Below, one piece after another: positions 1 through 8,469 of a stretch of 64,000 nt of DNA. The notes under the pieces are model-generated. The model ran no database searches. It was given only the letters and a program-made list of their open reading frames with translations, and was not told the DNA's origin. The stretch comes from Nocardia elegans NBRC 108235 (GTDB lineage Bacteria > Actinomycetota > Actinomycetes > Mycobacteriales > Mycobacteriaceae). Where the stretch lies: NCBI RefSeq assembly GCF_001612845.1, contig NZ_BDBF01000009.1, positions 62,001 through 126,000 on the forward strand, written 5' to 3'. The translations under genes were made by a program, and so were the position numbers. Position 1 is the first letter of the stretch; the number at the start of each line of letters is the position of its first letter.

Positions 1-80
1 TGAGCACCGGTGCAGGCCGTCAGTCTGATAAGGCCCTGTGGGTGGCTGCGCTCGGGTGCCTACTCCGGCCTCTCACCCAT

Positions 81-97
81 TAGGCTGGCCTTCCGTG
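81..97 (+). promoter_or_regulatory. -10 box and leaderless start of wbbL
   Basis: TAGGCT at 81-86 is followed after 8 nt by the in-frame GTG at 95. A transcript starting 7-8 nt after the -10 box would begin at the start codon, so wbbL is probably leaderless. No ribosome binding site is visible. The same geometry occurs before fbiA and several other genes here. Confidence 0.5.
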
Positions 98-1006
98 AGC
101 GCTTCGGATTCAGCCCCTTCCGCGGACCGTACCCCTCAGCTGGCGGTGGTCACCGTAACCTATTCGCCGGGCGAGCATCTCGACCACTTCATCAGCACAC
201 TCGCGACCGCCACCGCGGAGAAGCCGCAGGTGATCCTCGCCGACAACGGCTCGACCGACGGCGCTCCCGAGCTGGCCGCGGAGTCCAACGAACACGTCAC
301 GCTGCTGCGCACCGGCGGCAACATCGGTTACGGCGGCGCGGTGAACCGAGCGGTCGCCGAGCTCGATCCGGGTATCGAATACGTGATCATCGCGAACCCC
401 GATGTGCGCTGGGGTACCGATTCCATCGATCAGCTGCTGGCCGCCGCGCGGCGCTGGCCGCGAGCCGGGGCGCTCGGGCCGCTGATCCACGAGCCGGACG
501 GCAGCATCTATCCCTCCGCGCGGCGGGTGCCCGGCCTGCTCGACGGCGCCGGTCACGCGATCCTCGGCACGGTCTGGCCGGGTAACCCGTGGACGCGCCG
601 GTACCGGCAGGAGAACGAGGAGATCGCCGAGCGCACGGTCGGCTGGCTGTCGGGTTCGTGCCTGCTGGTCCGGCGTGACGCGTTCGACAGCATCGAGGGC
701 TTCGACTCCCGCTACTTCATGTACATGGAAGATGTCGACTTCGGCGACCGGATGGGCAAGGCCGGCTGGCACAACGTCTTCGTGCCGACCGCCGAGGTTA
801 CCCACGCCAAGGGCCACGCGGCCGGGCGGCATCCGGAGACCATGTTGCCCGCCCACCACGCCTCCGCCTATCGTTTCCAGGCCGACCGCCATCCGCACTG
901 GTGGCAGGCCCCGCTGCGCTGGGCGTTGCGGGCCGGACTTGCGATTCGCTGCAAACTTGCGGTTCGATCTGCGCTGCGCGAGCGCGACCGCGAAGCGCAG
1001 CGATAA
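95..1006 (+). CDS. wbbL: Family 2 glycosyltransferase, WbbL-type rhamnosyltransferase
   Basis: Encodes 303 residues resembling mycobacterial WbbL, which transfers L-rhamnose from dTDP-rhamnose to GlcNAc-PP-decaprenol and so builds the linker joining arabinogalactan to peptidoglycan at the cytoplasmic face of the membrane. The GT-A fold starts with VVTVTYSPG, followed by the nucleotide-binding ADNGSTDG and NPDVRWG motifs; FDSRYFMYMEDVDFGDR near residue 210 holds the acidic catalytic region. I chose GTG 95 because TAGGCT at 81-86 suggests a leaderless transcript and homologues begin just before VVTVTYSP; an upstream ATG at 38 would add 19 unsupported residues. The mannose-1-phosphate guanylyltransferase gene follows 60 bp downstream on the same strand, as in mycobacteria. 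Confidence 0.88.
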   Translation: MSASDSAPSADRTPQLAVVTVTYSPGEHLDHFISTLATATAEKPQVILADNGSTDGAPELAAESNEHVTLLRTGGNIGYGGAVNRAVAELDPGIEYVIIANPDVRWGTDSIDQLLAAARRWPRAGALGPLIHEPDGSIYPSARRVPGLLDGAGHAILGTVWPGNPWTRRYRQENEEIAERTVGWLSGSCLLVRRDAFDSIEGFDSRYFMYMEDVDFGDRMGKAGWHNVFVPTAEVTHAKGHAAGRHPETMLPAHHASAYRFQADRHPHWWQAPLRWALRAGLAIRCKLAVRSALRERDREAQR

Positions 1007-1066
1007 CGCGTGGACCGAACCTGAACAGGGGAAGACTGATGCCGGACAATTCGGGAGGGAGCGGGC

Positions 1067-2140
1067 GTGGATACCGCAACTGACGCCGTGATCCTGGTCG
1101 GTGGCCAGGGCACCCGGCTGCGCCCGCTGACGCTGTCGGCGCCGAAACCGATGCTGCCGGTCGCCGGTCTACCGTTCCTGCATCACCTGCTGGCCCGGAT
1201 CGCCGATGCCGGCATCACTCATGTGGTGCTGGGCACATCGTTCAAGGCCGAGGTCTTCGAGGAGCATTTCGGCGACGGAGCCGAGCTCGGCCTCGACCTC
1301 GAATATGTCACCGAGACCGAACCGCTCGGAACCGGCGGCGGCATCCGCAACGTGCTGCCGAAGCTGCGCGCCGACAACGTGATGGTCTTCAACGGTGACG
1401 TCCTCGGCGGCGCCGATCTGGGGGCCGTGCTCGATACGCACGCCTCGACCCGTGCCGATGTGACCCTGCATCTGGTCCGGGTCGGCGATCCGCGCGCGTT
1501 CGGTTGCGTGCCCACCGACGAGACCGGCCGGGTCACCGCGTTCCTGGAGAAGACCCAGGATCCGCCGACCGACCAGATCAACGCCGGCTGCTACGTCTTC
1601 CGCCGCGAGTACATCGAGAAGATCCCGAGTGGCCGTCCGGTATCGGTCGAGCGCGAGGTGTTCCCGTCGCTGCTGGCCGAGGGCGCCCACATTCAGGGCC
1701 ATGTCGATGCCTCGTATTGGCGCGATATGGGCACGCCCGAGGATTTCGTGCGCGGGTCCGCCGATCTGGTGCGCGGCATCGCGCCCTCTCCGGCGCTGCC
1801 GGGGCAGCGCGGCGAATCACTGGTTCATCCCGGTGCCGGCGTCGCGCCGGGTGCGCTGCTGATCGGCGGCACGGTCGTGGGCCGCGGCGCCGAGGTCGGC
1901 GCCGGTGCGCGGCTGGACGGTGCGGTGCTGTTCGACGGTGCCCGGGTCGAGGCCGGCGCCACCGTGGAGCGCTCGATCATCGGATTCGGCGCGCGCATCG
2001 GTCCGCGAGCGCTGGTCCGCGACGCCGTGATCGGTGACGGCGCCAGCGTCGGCGCACGCTGTGAGCTGCTGCGCGGCGCCCGCATCTGGCCGGGCGTGGA
2101 TCTGCCCGACGGCGGGATCCGCTTCTCCACCGACGTCTAG
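1067..2140 (+). CDS. manC: Mannose-1-phosphate guanylyltransferase (GDP-mannose pyrophosphorylase)
   Basis: Makes GDP-mannose from mannose-1-phosphate and GTP, the donor for mannolipids, lipoarabinomannan-type glycans and protein mannosylation. The N-terminal Rossmann-like domain begins with VILVGGQGTRLRPLT (the nucleotidyltransferase GGxGTRLRPLT signature) and contains the metal-binding FNGDVLGG near residue 105. The C-terminal ~120 residues are rich in regularly spaced G/A/V, as in a left-handed beta-helix hexapeptide domain. At 357 residues the length fits the family (the M. tuberculosis orthologue is annotated manB, hence a naming conflict with phosphomannomutase). The start is GTG 1067 with GGGAG just upstream. 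It is probably co-transcribed with wbbL. Confidence 0.9.
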   Translation: MDTATDAVILVGGQGTRLRPLTLSAPKPMLPVAGLPFLHHLLARIADAGITHVVLGTSFKAEVFEEHFGDGAELGLDLEYVTETEPLGTGGGIRNVLPKLRADNVMVFNGDVLGGADLGAVLDTHASTRADVTLHLVRVGDPRAFGCVPTDETGRVTAFLEKTQDPPTDQINAGCYVFRREYIEKIPSGRPVSVEREVFPSLLAEGAHIQGHVDASYWRDMGTPEDFVRGSADLVRGIAPSPALPGQRGESLVHPGAGVAPGALLIGGTVVGRGAEVGAGARLDGAVLFDGARVEAGATVERSIIGFGARIGPRALVRDAVIGDGASVGARCELLRGARIWPGVDLPDGGIRFSTDV

Positions 2141-2159
2141 TTCCGGTCGCCGCTCCAGG

Positions 2160-2202
2160 GCTGTGAATCGGCCGTGCTGTGAATCGGCCGTGCTGTGAAT
2201 CG
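2160..2202. repeat. 16-bp tandem repeat, 2.7 copies
   Basis: The 16-mer GCTGTGAATCGGCCGT occurs at 2160-2175 and 2176-2191, followed by 11 bases of a third copy. It lies between the manC stop and a strong hairpin and has no evident function. Confidence 0.8.
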
Positions 2203-2205
2203 ACG

Positions 2206-2235
2206 AGGCCGCCCGTGCACTCGCACGGGCGGCCT
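2206..2235. terminator. Hairpin terminator between convergent genes
   Basis: Perfect 13-bp inverted repeat (AGGCCGCCCGTGC and its complement) with a 4-nt loop, followed on plus by TTTGTC. It lies between manC and the convergent DUF4267 gene and may serve both. Confidence 0.8.
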
Positions 2236-2266
2236 TTGTCGGTGTAGCGGCCAGGGCTCCCTACGA

Positions 2267-2704
2267 CTATTGCGAGACAGCGGTGACCGGCACCGCTGCG
2301 ACGGTGTCGCGGGACGACTCCGCCGAACGCTCGCGCACGAGCAGCACGCCGGTGGCCGCGACCAAAGCTGCGGTCAGGCCGTGCACGCTCAGCGCGGTGG
2401 TCACCGAACCGTGGTTGTTCAGCACCGTCAGCATGTCGCCGACCGGGGTCACCGCGACGGCGAGCATCGCGATACCGAGGGCGAAACGCTGCCGCGTCAG
2501 CAGCAGCGCCAGCAGCACCACGCCGGAGCTGATATCGCGGACTCCCTTCAGTGTCATGAAGGCCGACGACTCTCCCTGCGGCCAGGCCGGAAGCCCGAAA
2601 CCGGGTGCCATGGAATTCGGTGCGAGGACGTAGCCGAGGCCGATGTACAGGATGAAGGCGACGCCGATCAGGACGAGGGCGGTGGCGATGCGAGTACGCG
2701 TCAT
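2267..2704 (-). CDS. Small DUF4267-like membrane protein
   Basis: A 145-residue protein with four predicted membrane helices: ALVLIGVAFILYIGLGYVLA near the N-terminus, one around residues 55-75 (GVVLLALLL), one around 75-95 (GIAMLAVAVTPVGD) and one around 105-125 (LTAALVAATGVLLV). Short loops such as MAPGFGLP and the KGVRDISSG motif suggest the DUF4267 family, whose function is unknown to me. It is transcribed divergently from a TetR gene across an 88-bp spacer with two identical palindromic sites, so the TetR protein probably represses it. The encoded tail after residue 125 is hydrophilic. Confidence 0.75.
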   Translation of the reverse strand: MTRTRIATALVLIGVAFILYIGLGYVLAPNSMAPGFGLPAWPQGESSAFMTLKGVRDISSGVVLLALLLTRQRFALGIAMLAVAVTPVGDMLTVLNNHGSVTTALSVHGLTAALVAATGVLLVRERSAESSRDTVAAVPVTAVSQ

Positions 2705-2719
2705 TGTCTTGCTCCAAAA

Positions 2720-2732
2720 TCTAGCGTTGCTA
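2720..2732. promoter_or_regulatory. Candidate TetR operator, copy 1
   Basis: TCTAGCGTTGCTA, 15 bp before the DUF4267-like gene start. The 13-mer is repeated identically at 2770-2782, exactly 50 bp away. Confidence 0.6.
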
Positions 2733-2769
2733 ACCGATGAGTCGATCGTAAGTGGTGATCGCTAACTTG

Positions 2770-2783
2770 TCTAGCGTTGCTAG
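2770..2783. promoter_or_regulatory. Candidate TetR operator, copy 2
   Basis: Contains CTAGC-GTT-GCTAG, a perfect 5-bp-arm inverted repeat at 2771-2783, ending 9 bp before the TetR start. Same 13-mer as copy 1. The position fits autorepression. Confidence 0.65.
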
Positions 2784-2792
2784 AATTTCGAT

Positions 2793-3365
2793 ATGACGGT
2801 TCAGGAACGCAAGGAACGCGAACGTGCCCAGCGTCGGCAGGCGATCATCGACAGTGCACGTGAACTGGCCGAATCCGACGGCTGGGATGCGGTGACCGTG
2901 CGCCGGCTCGCCGAACGCATCGAATACAGCCAGCCCGTGCTCTACAGCCATTTCTCGGGAAAGCGAGCGATCGTCTCGGCTGTCGCCGAGGAGGGGATCG
3001 CCCTGCTCAGAGATGTCCTGCGGGCCGCGCGCGAACAGGCCGACGGCCCCGACGCCGCGATGGAGGCGGTCGCCCGGGCGTATCTGCACTTCGCCGCCGA
3101 CAATCCCGCCCTCTACGACGCCATGTTCGTTCAGGACACCGAACTGCCCTTCGGTCCCGACGCCCCGCAGACATTGCGCGACTGCTTCGAGGAACTCGAG
3201 CGACTCTTCCGCCCGCGCGTCCCCGACGACGAGTCCGGGGCGTACACCGAAGTGTTCTGGAGCGCACTGCACGGGATGGCGGCATTGGACCGAAGCGGTC
3301 GCCTGCGCCCCGACCTGTGGGAACAACGCATGCACGTCCTCATGCGCTGGGGCACTCGCAGTTGA
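2793..3365 (+). CDS. TetR/AcrR family transcriptional regulator
   Basis: A 190-residue repressor-type protein. The N-terminal helix-turn-helix runs over residues ~15-60 (RQAIIDSARELAESDGWDAV, then VRRLAERIEYSQPVLYSHFSGK), the usual TetR architecture; residues 60-190 form the helical ligand domain with a TetR_C-like AYLHFAADNPALYDAMF segment. The start at ATG 2793 is the first in frame and lies 9 bp past a perfect palindrome. The divergent neighbour is a small DUF4267-like membrane protein, and identical operator-like 13-mers sit next to each gene. I infer that it controls itself and that gene; the ligand is unknown. Confidence 0.88.
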   Translation: MTVQERKERERAQRRQAIIDSARELAESDGWDAVTVRRLAERIEYSQPVLYSHFSGKRAIVSAVAEEGIALLRDVLRAAREQADGPDAAMEAVARAYLHFAADNPALYDAMFVQDTELPFGPDAPQTLRDCFEELERLFRPRVPDDESGAYTEVFWSALHGMAALDRSGRLRPDLWEQRMHVLMRWGTRS

Positions 3366-3475
3366 CGAGCTCCGAAGTGGCGTGGCACCGCAGCCGCTCG
3401 GCGTGCCATCTGCCGTAGCCGGTCGGTGCGCCGGGATGCCGTGGAGCCCTTGGTTTTCGCCCTAAGGTGGTGATC

Positions 3476-4927
3476 ATGGCGGATGCGGTGGTGGTCGGCT
3501 CCGGGCCTAACGGTCTGGCCGCGGCGGTGCTGCTGGCCCGCGCGGGGCTAGAGGTGGAGGTATTCGAAGCCGCGGATCATGCCGGCGGTGGCTGCCGTAC
3601 CGCCGAGCTCACCCTGCCCGGCTATCACCACGACGTGTGCGCGGGCGCGCATCCGATGGCGCTGGCATCCCCGTTCTTCCGCGCCTTCGATCTCGGCGCG
3701 CACGGCGTCGAACTGGCGACTCCCGAGATCTCCTACGGACATCCGCTCGACGGCGGGGTGGCCGCGTCGGCCTGGCGGGATCTGGATCGGACGGTCGAGG
3801 GCCTGGGCCGCGACGGTGCGACATGGCGGCGCCTGTTCGCCCCGCTGGTGCGACAGTGGGAGGCGGTGGTGGAGCTGGGGATGTCGGACCTGCGCCATAT
3901 CCCTCGTGATCCGCTGTCCGCCGTGCGCTTCGGGCGCCGGCTGCTCGAGCAGGCATCGCCGATGTGGGACCTGCGTTTTCGCGAGGAGCGCGCAGCGGCA
4001 CTGTTCACCGGGGTGAGTGCGCACGCCATCATGCCGCCGCGGCAGTTCGCGGCGGCCGGGGTGGCGCTGCTGCTGGGCACCCTCGGTCATGTGGGTGGCT
4101 GGCCGATTCCGCGCGGCGGCTCGCAGGCCATCGTCGATGCGCTGATCGCGGATCTGGAGCGGCACGGTGGACGCGTCCACACCGGGCACCGCGTCGATTC
4201 CCTGGACGAATTCGCCGGTGTGCGAACGGTTCTGCTCGACACCGCGCCGACGGAGCTGCTGCGGATCGCGCGAGTTCCCACGGCATATCGAAACCGGCTG
4301 CAGCGCTATCGATTCGGCGGCGCGGCCTGCAAGGTGGATTTCGCGCTCTCGGGTCCGGTGCCGTGGCAGGCGTCGGAGCTGGCGGCCGCGGGCACCGTGC
4401 ACGTCGTCGGCACGCGAGCCGAGGCGATGGCCGTCGAACGTCTCGTCGCGTCGGGACGCCACGCCGAGCGGCCCTACGTCCTGGTGATCCAGCCGGGCGT
4501 GGTCGATTCGTCCCGGGCTCCCGGCGACAACCACACGCTCTACGCCTATGCCCATGTACCCCACGGATCCGGCCGCGACGTGAGTCCCGAAGTCGTCACG
4601 CAACTCGAGCGCTTCGCCCCCGGCTTCCGTGACCTGATCCAGGCCACCCATGTGCGCCCCGCCGCACACATGTCCGCGCACAACGCCAACTACGTCGGCG
4701 GCGATATCGCGGCCGGCGCGATGACGCCGGCGCAGACGATCTTCCGACCGACGCCGCGCTGGAACCCATATGCCACACCGCTTCCCGGTGTGTACCTGTG
4801 CTCCGCGGCGACCCCGCCGGGGCCCGGCGTGCACGGCATGTGCGGCATGCACGCCGCGACTCGTGCGCTGCGCGAACGGTTCGGCATCCGCCTCGACCCG
4901 GCCGTCCTGCTCGGCGTGACGAGCTGA
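3476..4927 (+). CDS. FAD-dependent oxidoreductase, phytoene desaturase-like
   Basis: A 483-residue flavoprotein of the CrtI/amine-oxidase fold. The N-terminus carries the dinucleotide-binding VVVGSGPNGLAAAVLLARAG and the acidic residue EVFEAADHAGGGCRT, typical of carotenoid-desaturase-like enzymes. The C-terminus has the second FAD-contact region around PLPGVYLCSAATPPGPGVHG. I see no adjacent carotenoid genes, so the substrate is not inferable. ATG 3476 is preferred to GTG 3467 because CTAAGGTGG at 3462-3470 provides a ribosome binding site. The gene is 111 bp downstream of the TetR gene and convergent with a cation transporter. Confidence 0.82.
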   Translation: MADAVVVGSGPNGLAAAVLLARAGLEVEVFEAADHAGGGCRTAELTLPGYHHDVCAGAHPMALASPFFRAFDLGAHGVELATPEISYGHPLDGGVAASAWRDLDRTVEGLGRDGATWRRLFAPLVRQWEAVVELGMSDLRHIPRDPLSAVRFGRRLLEQASPMWDLRFREERAAALFTGVSAHAIMPPRQFAAAGVALLLGTLGHVGGWPIPRGGSQAIVDALIADLERHGGRVHTGHRVDSLDEFAGVRTVLLDTAPTELLRIARVPTAYRNRLQRYRFGGAACKVDFALSGPVPWQASELAAAGTVHVVGTRAEAMAVERLVASGRHAERPYVLVIQPGVVDSSRAPGDNHTLYAYAHVPHGSGRDVSPEVVTQLERFAPGFRDLIQATHVRPAAHMSAHNANYVGGDIAAGAMTPAQTIFRPTPRWNPYATPLPGVYLCSAATPPGPGVHGMCGMHAATRALRERFGIRLDPAVLLGVTS

Positions 4928-4938
4928 ACCGGAAGGAC

Positions 4939-5859
4939 CTACACCGGCTGGGTGCGGTACAGATCGGGTTCGATGTACATGACCCGGGCGGCGGGGACGG
5001 CGGCCCGCACCCGGGCTTCGGCGTCGTCGATCGCGGTGGCGATATCGGCGATCTCGAGTCCGGGCACGATCGACACCTTCGCCGCGACGAGCATCTCCTC
5101 CGGGCCGAGGTATTCGGTGCGCAGGTGGATGACCCGGTCGATGCGCTCGCCGTCGACCAGATTCGCGCGGATCGCCGCGTCCTGCGCGGGCGTCGCGCCC
5201 TCACCGATCAGCAGGCTCTTCATCTCCACGATCAGCACGACCGCGATGACACCGAGCAGCACGCCGATGCCGAGGGTGCCGATACCGTCCCAGATCGCGT
5301 TGTCGGTCACCACGGTCAGCACCACGGCGACCAGCGCGATCAGCAGGCCGATCAGCGCACCGGTGTCCTCGAGCAGCACCACCGGGAGTTCCGGGCTGCG
5401 CGAATTGCGGATGAACCGCCACCAGCTCGCCCCCTCGCGCAGGGGCGAGGACTCCCGCATCGCGGTCATGAAGCTGTAGCTCTCCAGCGCGGCCGCGATA
5501 CCCAGGATCACGATCGCCACCGCGGGAGAGGTCAGTTCCTCCGGATGCTGGATCTTGTGCACACCTTCGTAGATGGCGTACATCGAGCCGAGCGAGAACA
5601 GCACCAGTGCCACGACGAACGAGTAGAAGTAGCGGTTGCGCCCGTAGCCGAACGGATGCAGGTCGTCGGCTTCCTGTTCGGCACGTTTCTGCCCGAGTAG
5701 CAGCAGTCCCTGGTTGCCGGTGTCGGCAACCGAGTGCACGGCCTCGGCCAGCATAGAGCCGGAACCGGTGATCGCGGCGCCGACGAATTTCGCCACCGCG
5801 ATGCCGGCATTCGCGCTCAACGCCGCGAAGATCGCCTTCTTTCCGCCACCAGCAGACAT
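4939..5859 (-). CDS. Cation diffusion facilitator transporter
   Basis: A 306-residue integral membrane protein that should export a divalent cation (Zn, Fe, Mn or Co) in exchange for protons. HSVADTGNQ at residues 42-50 carries the H-x3-D metal site of helix 2; helices follow around residues 75-95, 110-130, 155-180 and 190-215. The matching TM5 site reads LEDTGALIG, so the usual His is Glu-Asp, which may alter metal selectivity. The last ~80 residues form the cytoplasmic alpha-beta domain (ERIDRVIHLRTEYLGPEEML). It is a single gene convergent with the FAD oxidoreductase, and the metal cannot be assigned from sequence. Confidence 0.85.
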   Translation of the reverse strand: MSAGGGKKAIFAALSANAGIAVAKFVGAAITGSGSMLAEAVHSVADTGNQGLLLLGQKRAEQEADDLHPFGYGRNRYFYSFVVALVLFSLGSMYAIYEGVHKIQHPEELTSPAVAIVILGIAAALESYSFMTAMRESSPLREGASWWRFIRNSRSPELPVVLLEDTGALIGLLIALVAVVLTVVTDNAIWDGIGTLGIGVLLGVIAVVLIVEMKSLLIGEGATPAQDAAIRANLVDGERIDRVIHLRTEYLGPEEMLVAAKVSIVPGLEIADIATAIDDAEARVRAAVPAARVMYIEPDLYRTQPV

Positions 5860-5942
5860 GGTGCAGCCCCGGTCCTTCCGTCCCCGGCGCTCGCCGGTAG
5901 ATGTCCGATTTGTTCGATCAATCTACTAAAGCGGCCGCGCGC

Positions 5943-7178
5943 TCACTCGCCCACACACGCGCAGAACAATTGCGCCGGGCCGCCGAGGGCCCGTGCCTGG
6001 ATATCGGTATCGGTGGCCGAGATCCACGCGGCGCTTCCGGCCGCGATCGGCAATTCGCTCCCGGCCTGCGACAGCAGGACGGTCCCGGCGGTCACCAGCA
6101 TGATGCCCGGTCCGACGCGCGGGATGTCGACCGCCGCGGCGTCCTCGGCCAGTTCGAAGCGGCGCAGCGCGAATTCCGGTGCGGGCGTCGGATACCGGAA
6201 CGAGTGCGCATCGACCGGTTCGGGTTCGATGATCGGCGCCCGCAGCGGTTCGAAATCCAGCACGCGCAGCAGTTCGGGCACGTCGACATGCTTGGGAGTG
6301 AGCCCCCCGCGCAGCACATTGTCCGAATTGGCCATGATTTCGACGCCGATACCGCGCAGGTAGGCGTGCAGACTGCCGGCGGCCAGGAACAGGCCCTGTC
6401 CGGGTTCGAGGGTCAATCGGTTCAGCAGCAGGGCGGCCAGGACCCCGGCATCACCCGGATACGCCTCGGCCAGTTCCAGCGTGGTGCGCGCCTCGGCCGC
6501 GAATTCCTTGGCCAGTCCGGGGGGTTCGAGCGGGTCGACCTGTTTGAGATAGCGCACACATCCGTCGAGGACCTTGGGCAGCAGTGTGGCCAGCATGGCC
6601 TGCGGCAGGGTGATCCAGGTGGTGAACAGCGTGCGCAGGCCGCCCGAGTCCGGCTGGGCGGCAAGCAGTTCGGTGTACTGCACCAGTTCCGGCACGGCCA
6701 GCGAGTTCAGCAGGTCGACGGTGCGCAGCGGGTCGCGGAAGCCGGCCAGCGCCTCGAACCGGTCGAGTGCCACCACCAGTTCGGGTTTGTGGGAGTCGTC
6801 GCGGTAGTTGCGCATAGGGGAATCCAGCGGCACCCGCGTGTGATTCTCCCGCTCGAATCCGTAGCGGGCCTGATCGGCGCTGGGATGTGCCTGCAGTGAG
6901 AGCGGTTCCTCGGCGGCCAGGATCTTCAGCAGGAACGGCAGACGCCCGCCGAACGCCGGTGCGACCGCACCCAACTCCCGGTTCGGCTCGGCCTCGAGCA
7001 GTTCCAGCAGCGAGCGGCCGGCGCCGTCGGCGAGGACCTTCGCCGGGTCGGCGGGGTGGGCGCCGAACCACAGTTCGGCTTCGGGATGAGGGGAGGGAAC
7101 CTCCCGACCGCACAGCTGAGCGAGGGCGGTGCGAGATCCCCAGGCATAGGAACGCAACGCACCAACGAGTTCGTGCAC
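5943..7178 (-). CDS. manA: Mannose-6-phosphate isomerase, class I
   Basis: A 411-residue zinc enzyme interconverting fructose-6-phosphate and mannose-6-phosphate, feeding GDP-mannose synthesis with the neighbouring manB and the manC at 1067. Visible signatures are WGSRTALAQL near the N-terminus, PLSLQAHPS (zinc ligands Gln and His), the HKPELVVAL motif, and GQGLFLAAGSLHAYLRGIGVE, which carries the catalytic cupin His. GTG 7178 shares one base with the upstream tobH stop (TAGTG), so translation is coupled. A much longer upstream frame exists only because it overlaps tobH; it is not coding. Confidence 0.92.
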   Translation of the reverse strand: MHELVGALRSYAWGSRTALAQLCGREVPSPHPEAELWFGAHPADPAKVLADGAGRSLLELLEAEPNRELGAVAPAFGGRLPFLLKILAAEEPLSLQAHPSADQARYGFERENHTRVPLDSPMRNYRDDSHKPELVVALDRFEALAGFRDPLRTVDLLNSLAVPELVQYTELLAAQPDSGGLRTLFTTWITLPQAMLATLLPKVLDGCVRYLKQVDPLEPPGLAKEFAAEARTTLELAEAYPGDAGVLAALLLNRLTLEPGQGLFLAAGSLHAYLRGIGVEIMANSDNVLRGGLTPKHVDVPELLRVLDFEPLRAPIIEPEPVDAHSFRYPTPAPEFALRRFELAEDAAAVDIPRVGPGIMLVTAGTVLLSQAGSELPIAAGSAAWISATDTDIQARALGGPAQLFCACVGE

Positions 7179-8377
7179 TAGTAGTGGCCCCCGTCGTAGT
7201 GGGCGGGACGGCTCGTGGCTGGGGGGCCGCCGAGCAGACGCAGATACGCGGCGGCCATTTCCAGCCGCAGCACCAGCACCGCCAGTTGTTCCAGCTCGCT
7301 GCCGCGCCCGGCCACCGGCGCCTGGGGTTCGCTCGCCCCCGTCTCGCGCGGCACACTCGCCTCGGTGCGCATCAGTTCGATGTCGACGTTGACCAGATCG
7401 GCGTCGACGATGCCCGCGCCCGCGCCGAAGACGGCCAGCCGGCGCCGGGCCGCGACCTGGTCGCCGTCGGCGCTCACCACGAAGACCCGGGCCCGATCGA
7501 CCGGCGCCGGCCCGTCCAGCTGCTCGTCGTGGAACAGCGGATCGTAACCGGGTGCGGTCGCCTCGGCGGATTCGATCAGCCGGGCGTTCGCGGCCACGGC
7601 CTCGGTGAGGTCGACGGCGGCCGCGATCTGTCCCGCGGTCTGCAACAGCACCTCGGCGCCGTGCTCGGCCACCACCGCGGCGGCGGGGGAATCGCCGGTC
7701 AGCACCAGCCGCCGTTCCCGCATCCGCGCGGCGAGGGTTTTGGCGGGGTTGTGGAAAACCTCGTGGTGCGGTCCGTCGCGCAGGGCCTCGGCGTCGAGCG
7801 CGTCGGCGAGTTCGTCGAGGTTCGGCACCAGCGGTCCGATATGCGTCGGATCGATCGCCTGCAGCACCGCGATCCCGACGGCGACGAAGCGCAGAATCCG
7901 GTTGTGGTCCAGCACCCGCACCCGCGGCGGCAGCATGGCCGCGCGTCCGGCGGCCGCGGCCCGCATCGGGCCCTCGTCGGGCGCGGCGACCACGACTTCG
8001 GCGCCGCGGCGCAGTGCCCGGTCGACGGCGCCGGTCAGTCGCGGATCGGCCGAGTCGTCGCCGGCCACGACCACCACATCCAGCGAACCGACCCACTGCG
8101 GAATCGTGGTGGCGCTGATGATGGGCAGCCCCGCGCGGTCGCCGAGCGCGGCTTGCAGCAGAGTGGCCGCCCGGGCCGCGCGCCCGGTGCCGGAGACCAG
8201 CACCAGACTTCGCGGCCGCAGCCCATCGAGCCGGATGAGCGCGTTTTCGGCGACGGCGGCCGCTGTGGCACGCACCTGGGCGCCCCCCGAGGCGGCCGAA
8301 CGCAAAATTCCCCCGGAATCCGCGGCCTCCAACGAGGCGACGTCATCGAGGTCGAGTACGGGTGTCCCTGCGATCAT
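7178..8377 (-). CDS. TobH-like protein with SIS-type sugar-phosphate domain
   Basis: A 399-residue protein lying between manB and manA, the position of TobH in mycobacteria. The first half (LVLVSGTGRAARAATLLQAA, then DVVVVAGDDSADPRLTGAVD) looks like a sugar-isomerase fold binding phosphosugars; the C-terminal part resembles bacterial phosphoglucose/phosphomannose isomerase C-termini (FHDEQLDGPAPVDRARVFVV). I infer a role in mannose-phosphate handling, but no reaction is established. ATG 8377 is chosen because GGGGAGGTGG precedes it by about 9 nt; earlier starts run into the spacer. Its TAG stop overlaps the manA GTG. Confidence 0.8.
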   Translation of the reverse strand: MIAGTPVLDLDDVASLEAADSGGILRSAASGGAQVRATAAAVAENALIRLDGLRPRSLVLVSGTGRAARAATLLQAALGDRAGLPIISATTIPQWVGSLDVVVVAGDDSADPRLTGAVDRALRRGAEVVVAAPDEGPMRAAAAGRAAMLPPRVRVLDHNRILRFVAVGIAVLQAIDPTHIGPLVPNLDELADALDAEALRDGPHHEVFHNPAKTLAARMRERRLVLTGDSPAAAVVAEHGAEVLLQTAGQIAAAVDLTEAVAANARLIESAEATAPGYDPLFHDEQLDGPAPVDRARVFVVSADGDQVAARRRLAVFGAGAGIVDADLVNVDIELMRTEASVPRETGASEPQAPVAGRGSELEQLAVLVLRLEMAAAYLRLLGGPPATSRPAHYDGGHY

Positions 8378-8469
8378 CGGGCGTTGCCACCTCCCCTCAA
8401 TCGGGTCACCACGCCGGGGGATGTCGTTGTCCCCGGGCGAATCCAAGCCCTGTGATTCCACTATTCCAG

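Noticed and set aside
5943..8096. Apparent 717-residue ManA fusion
   Set aside because: The upstream 300 codons overlap tobH in another frame; real manA starts at GTG 7178, which overlaps the tobH stop.
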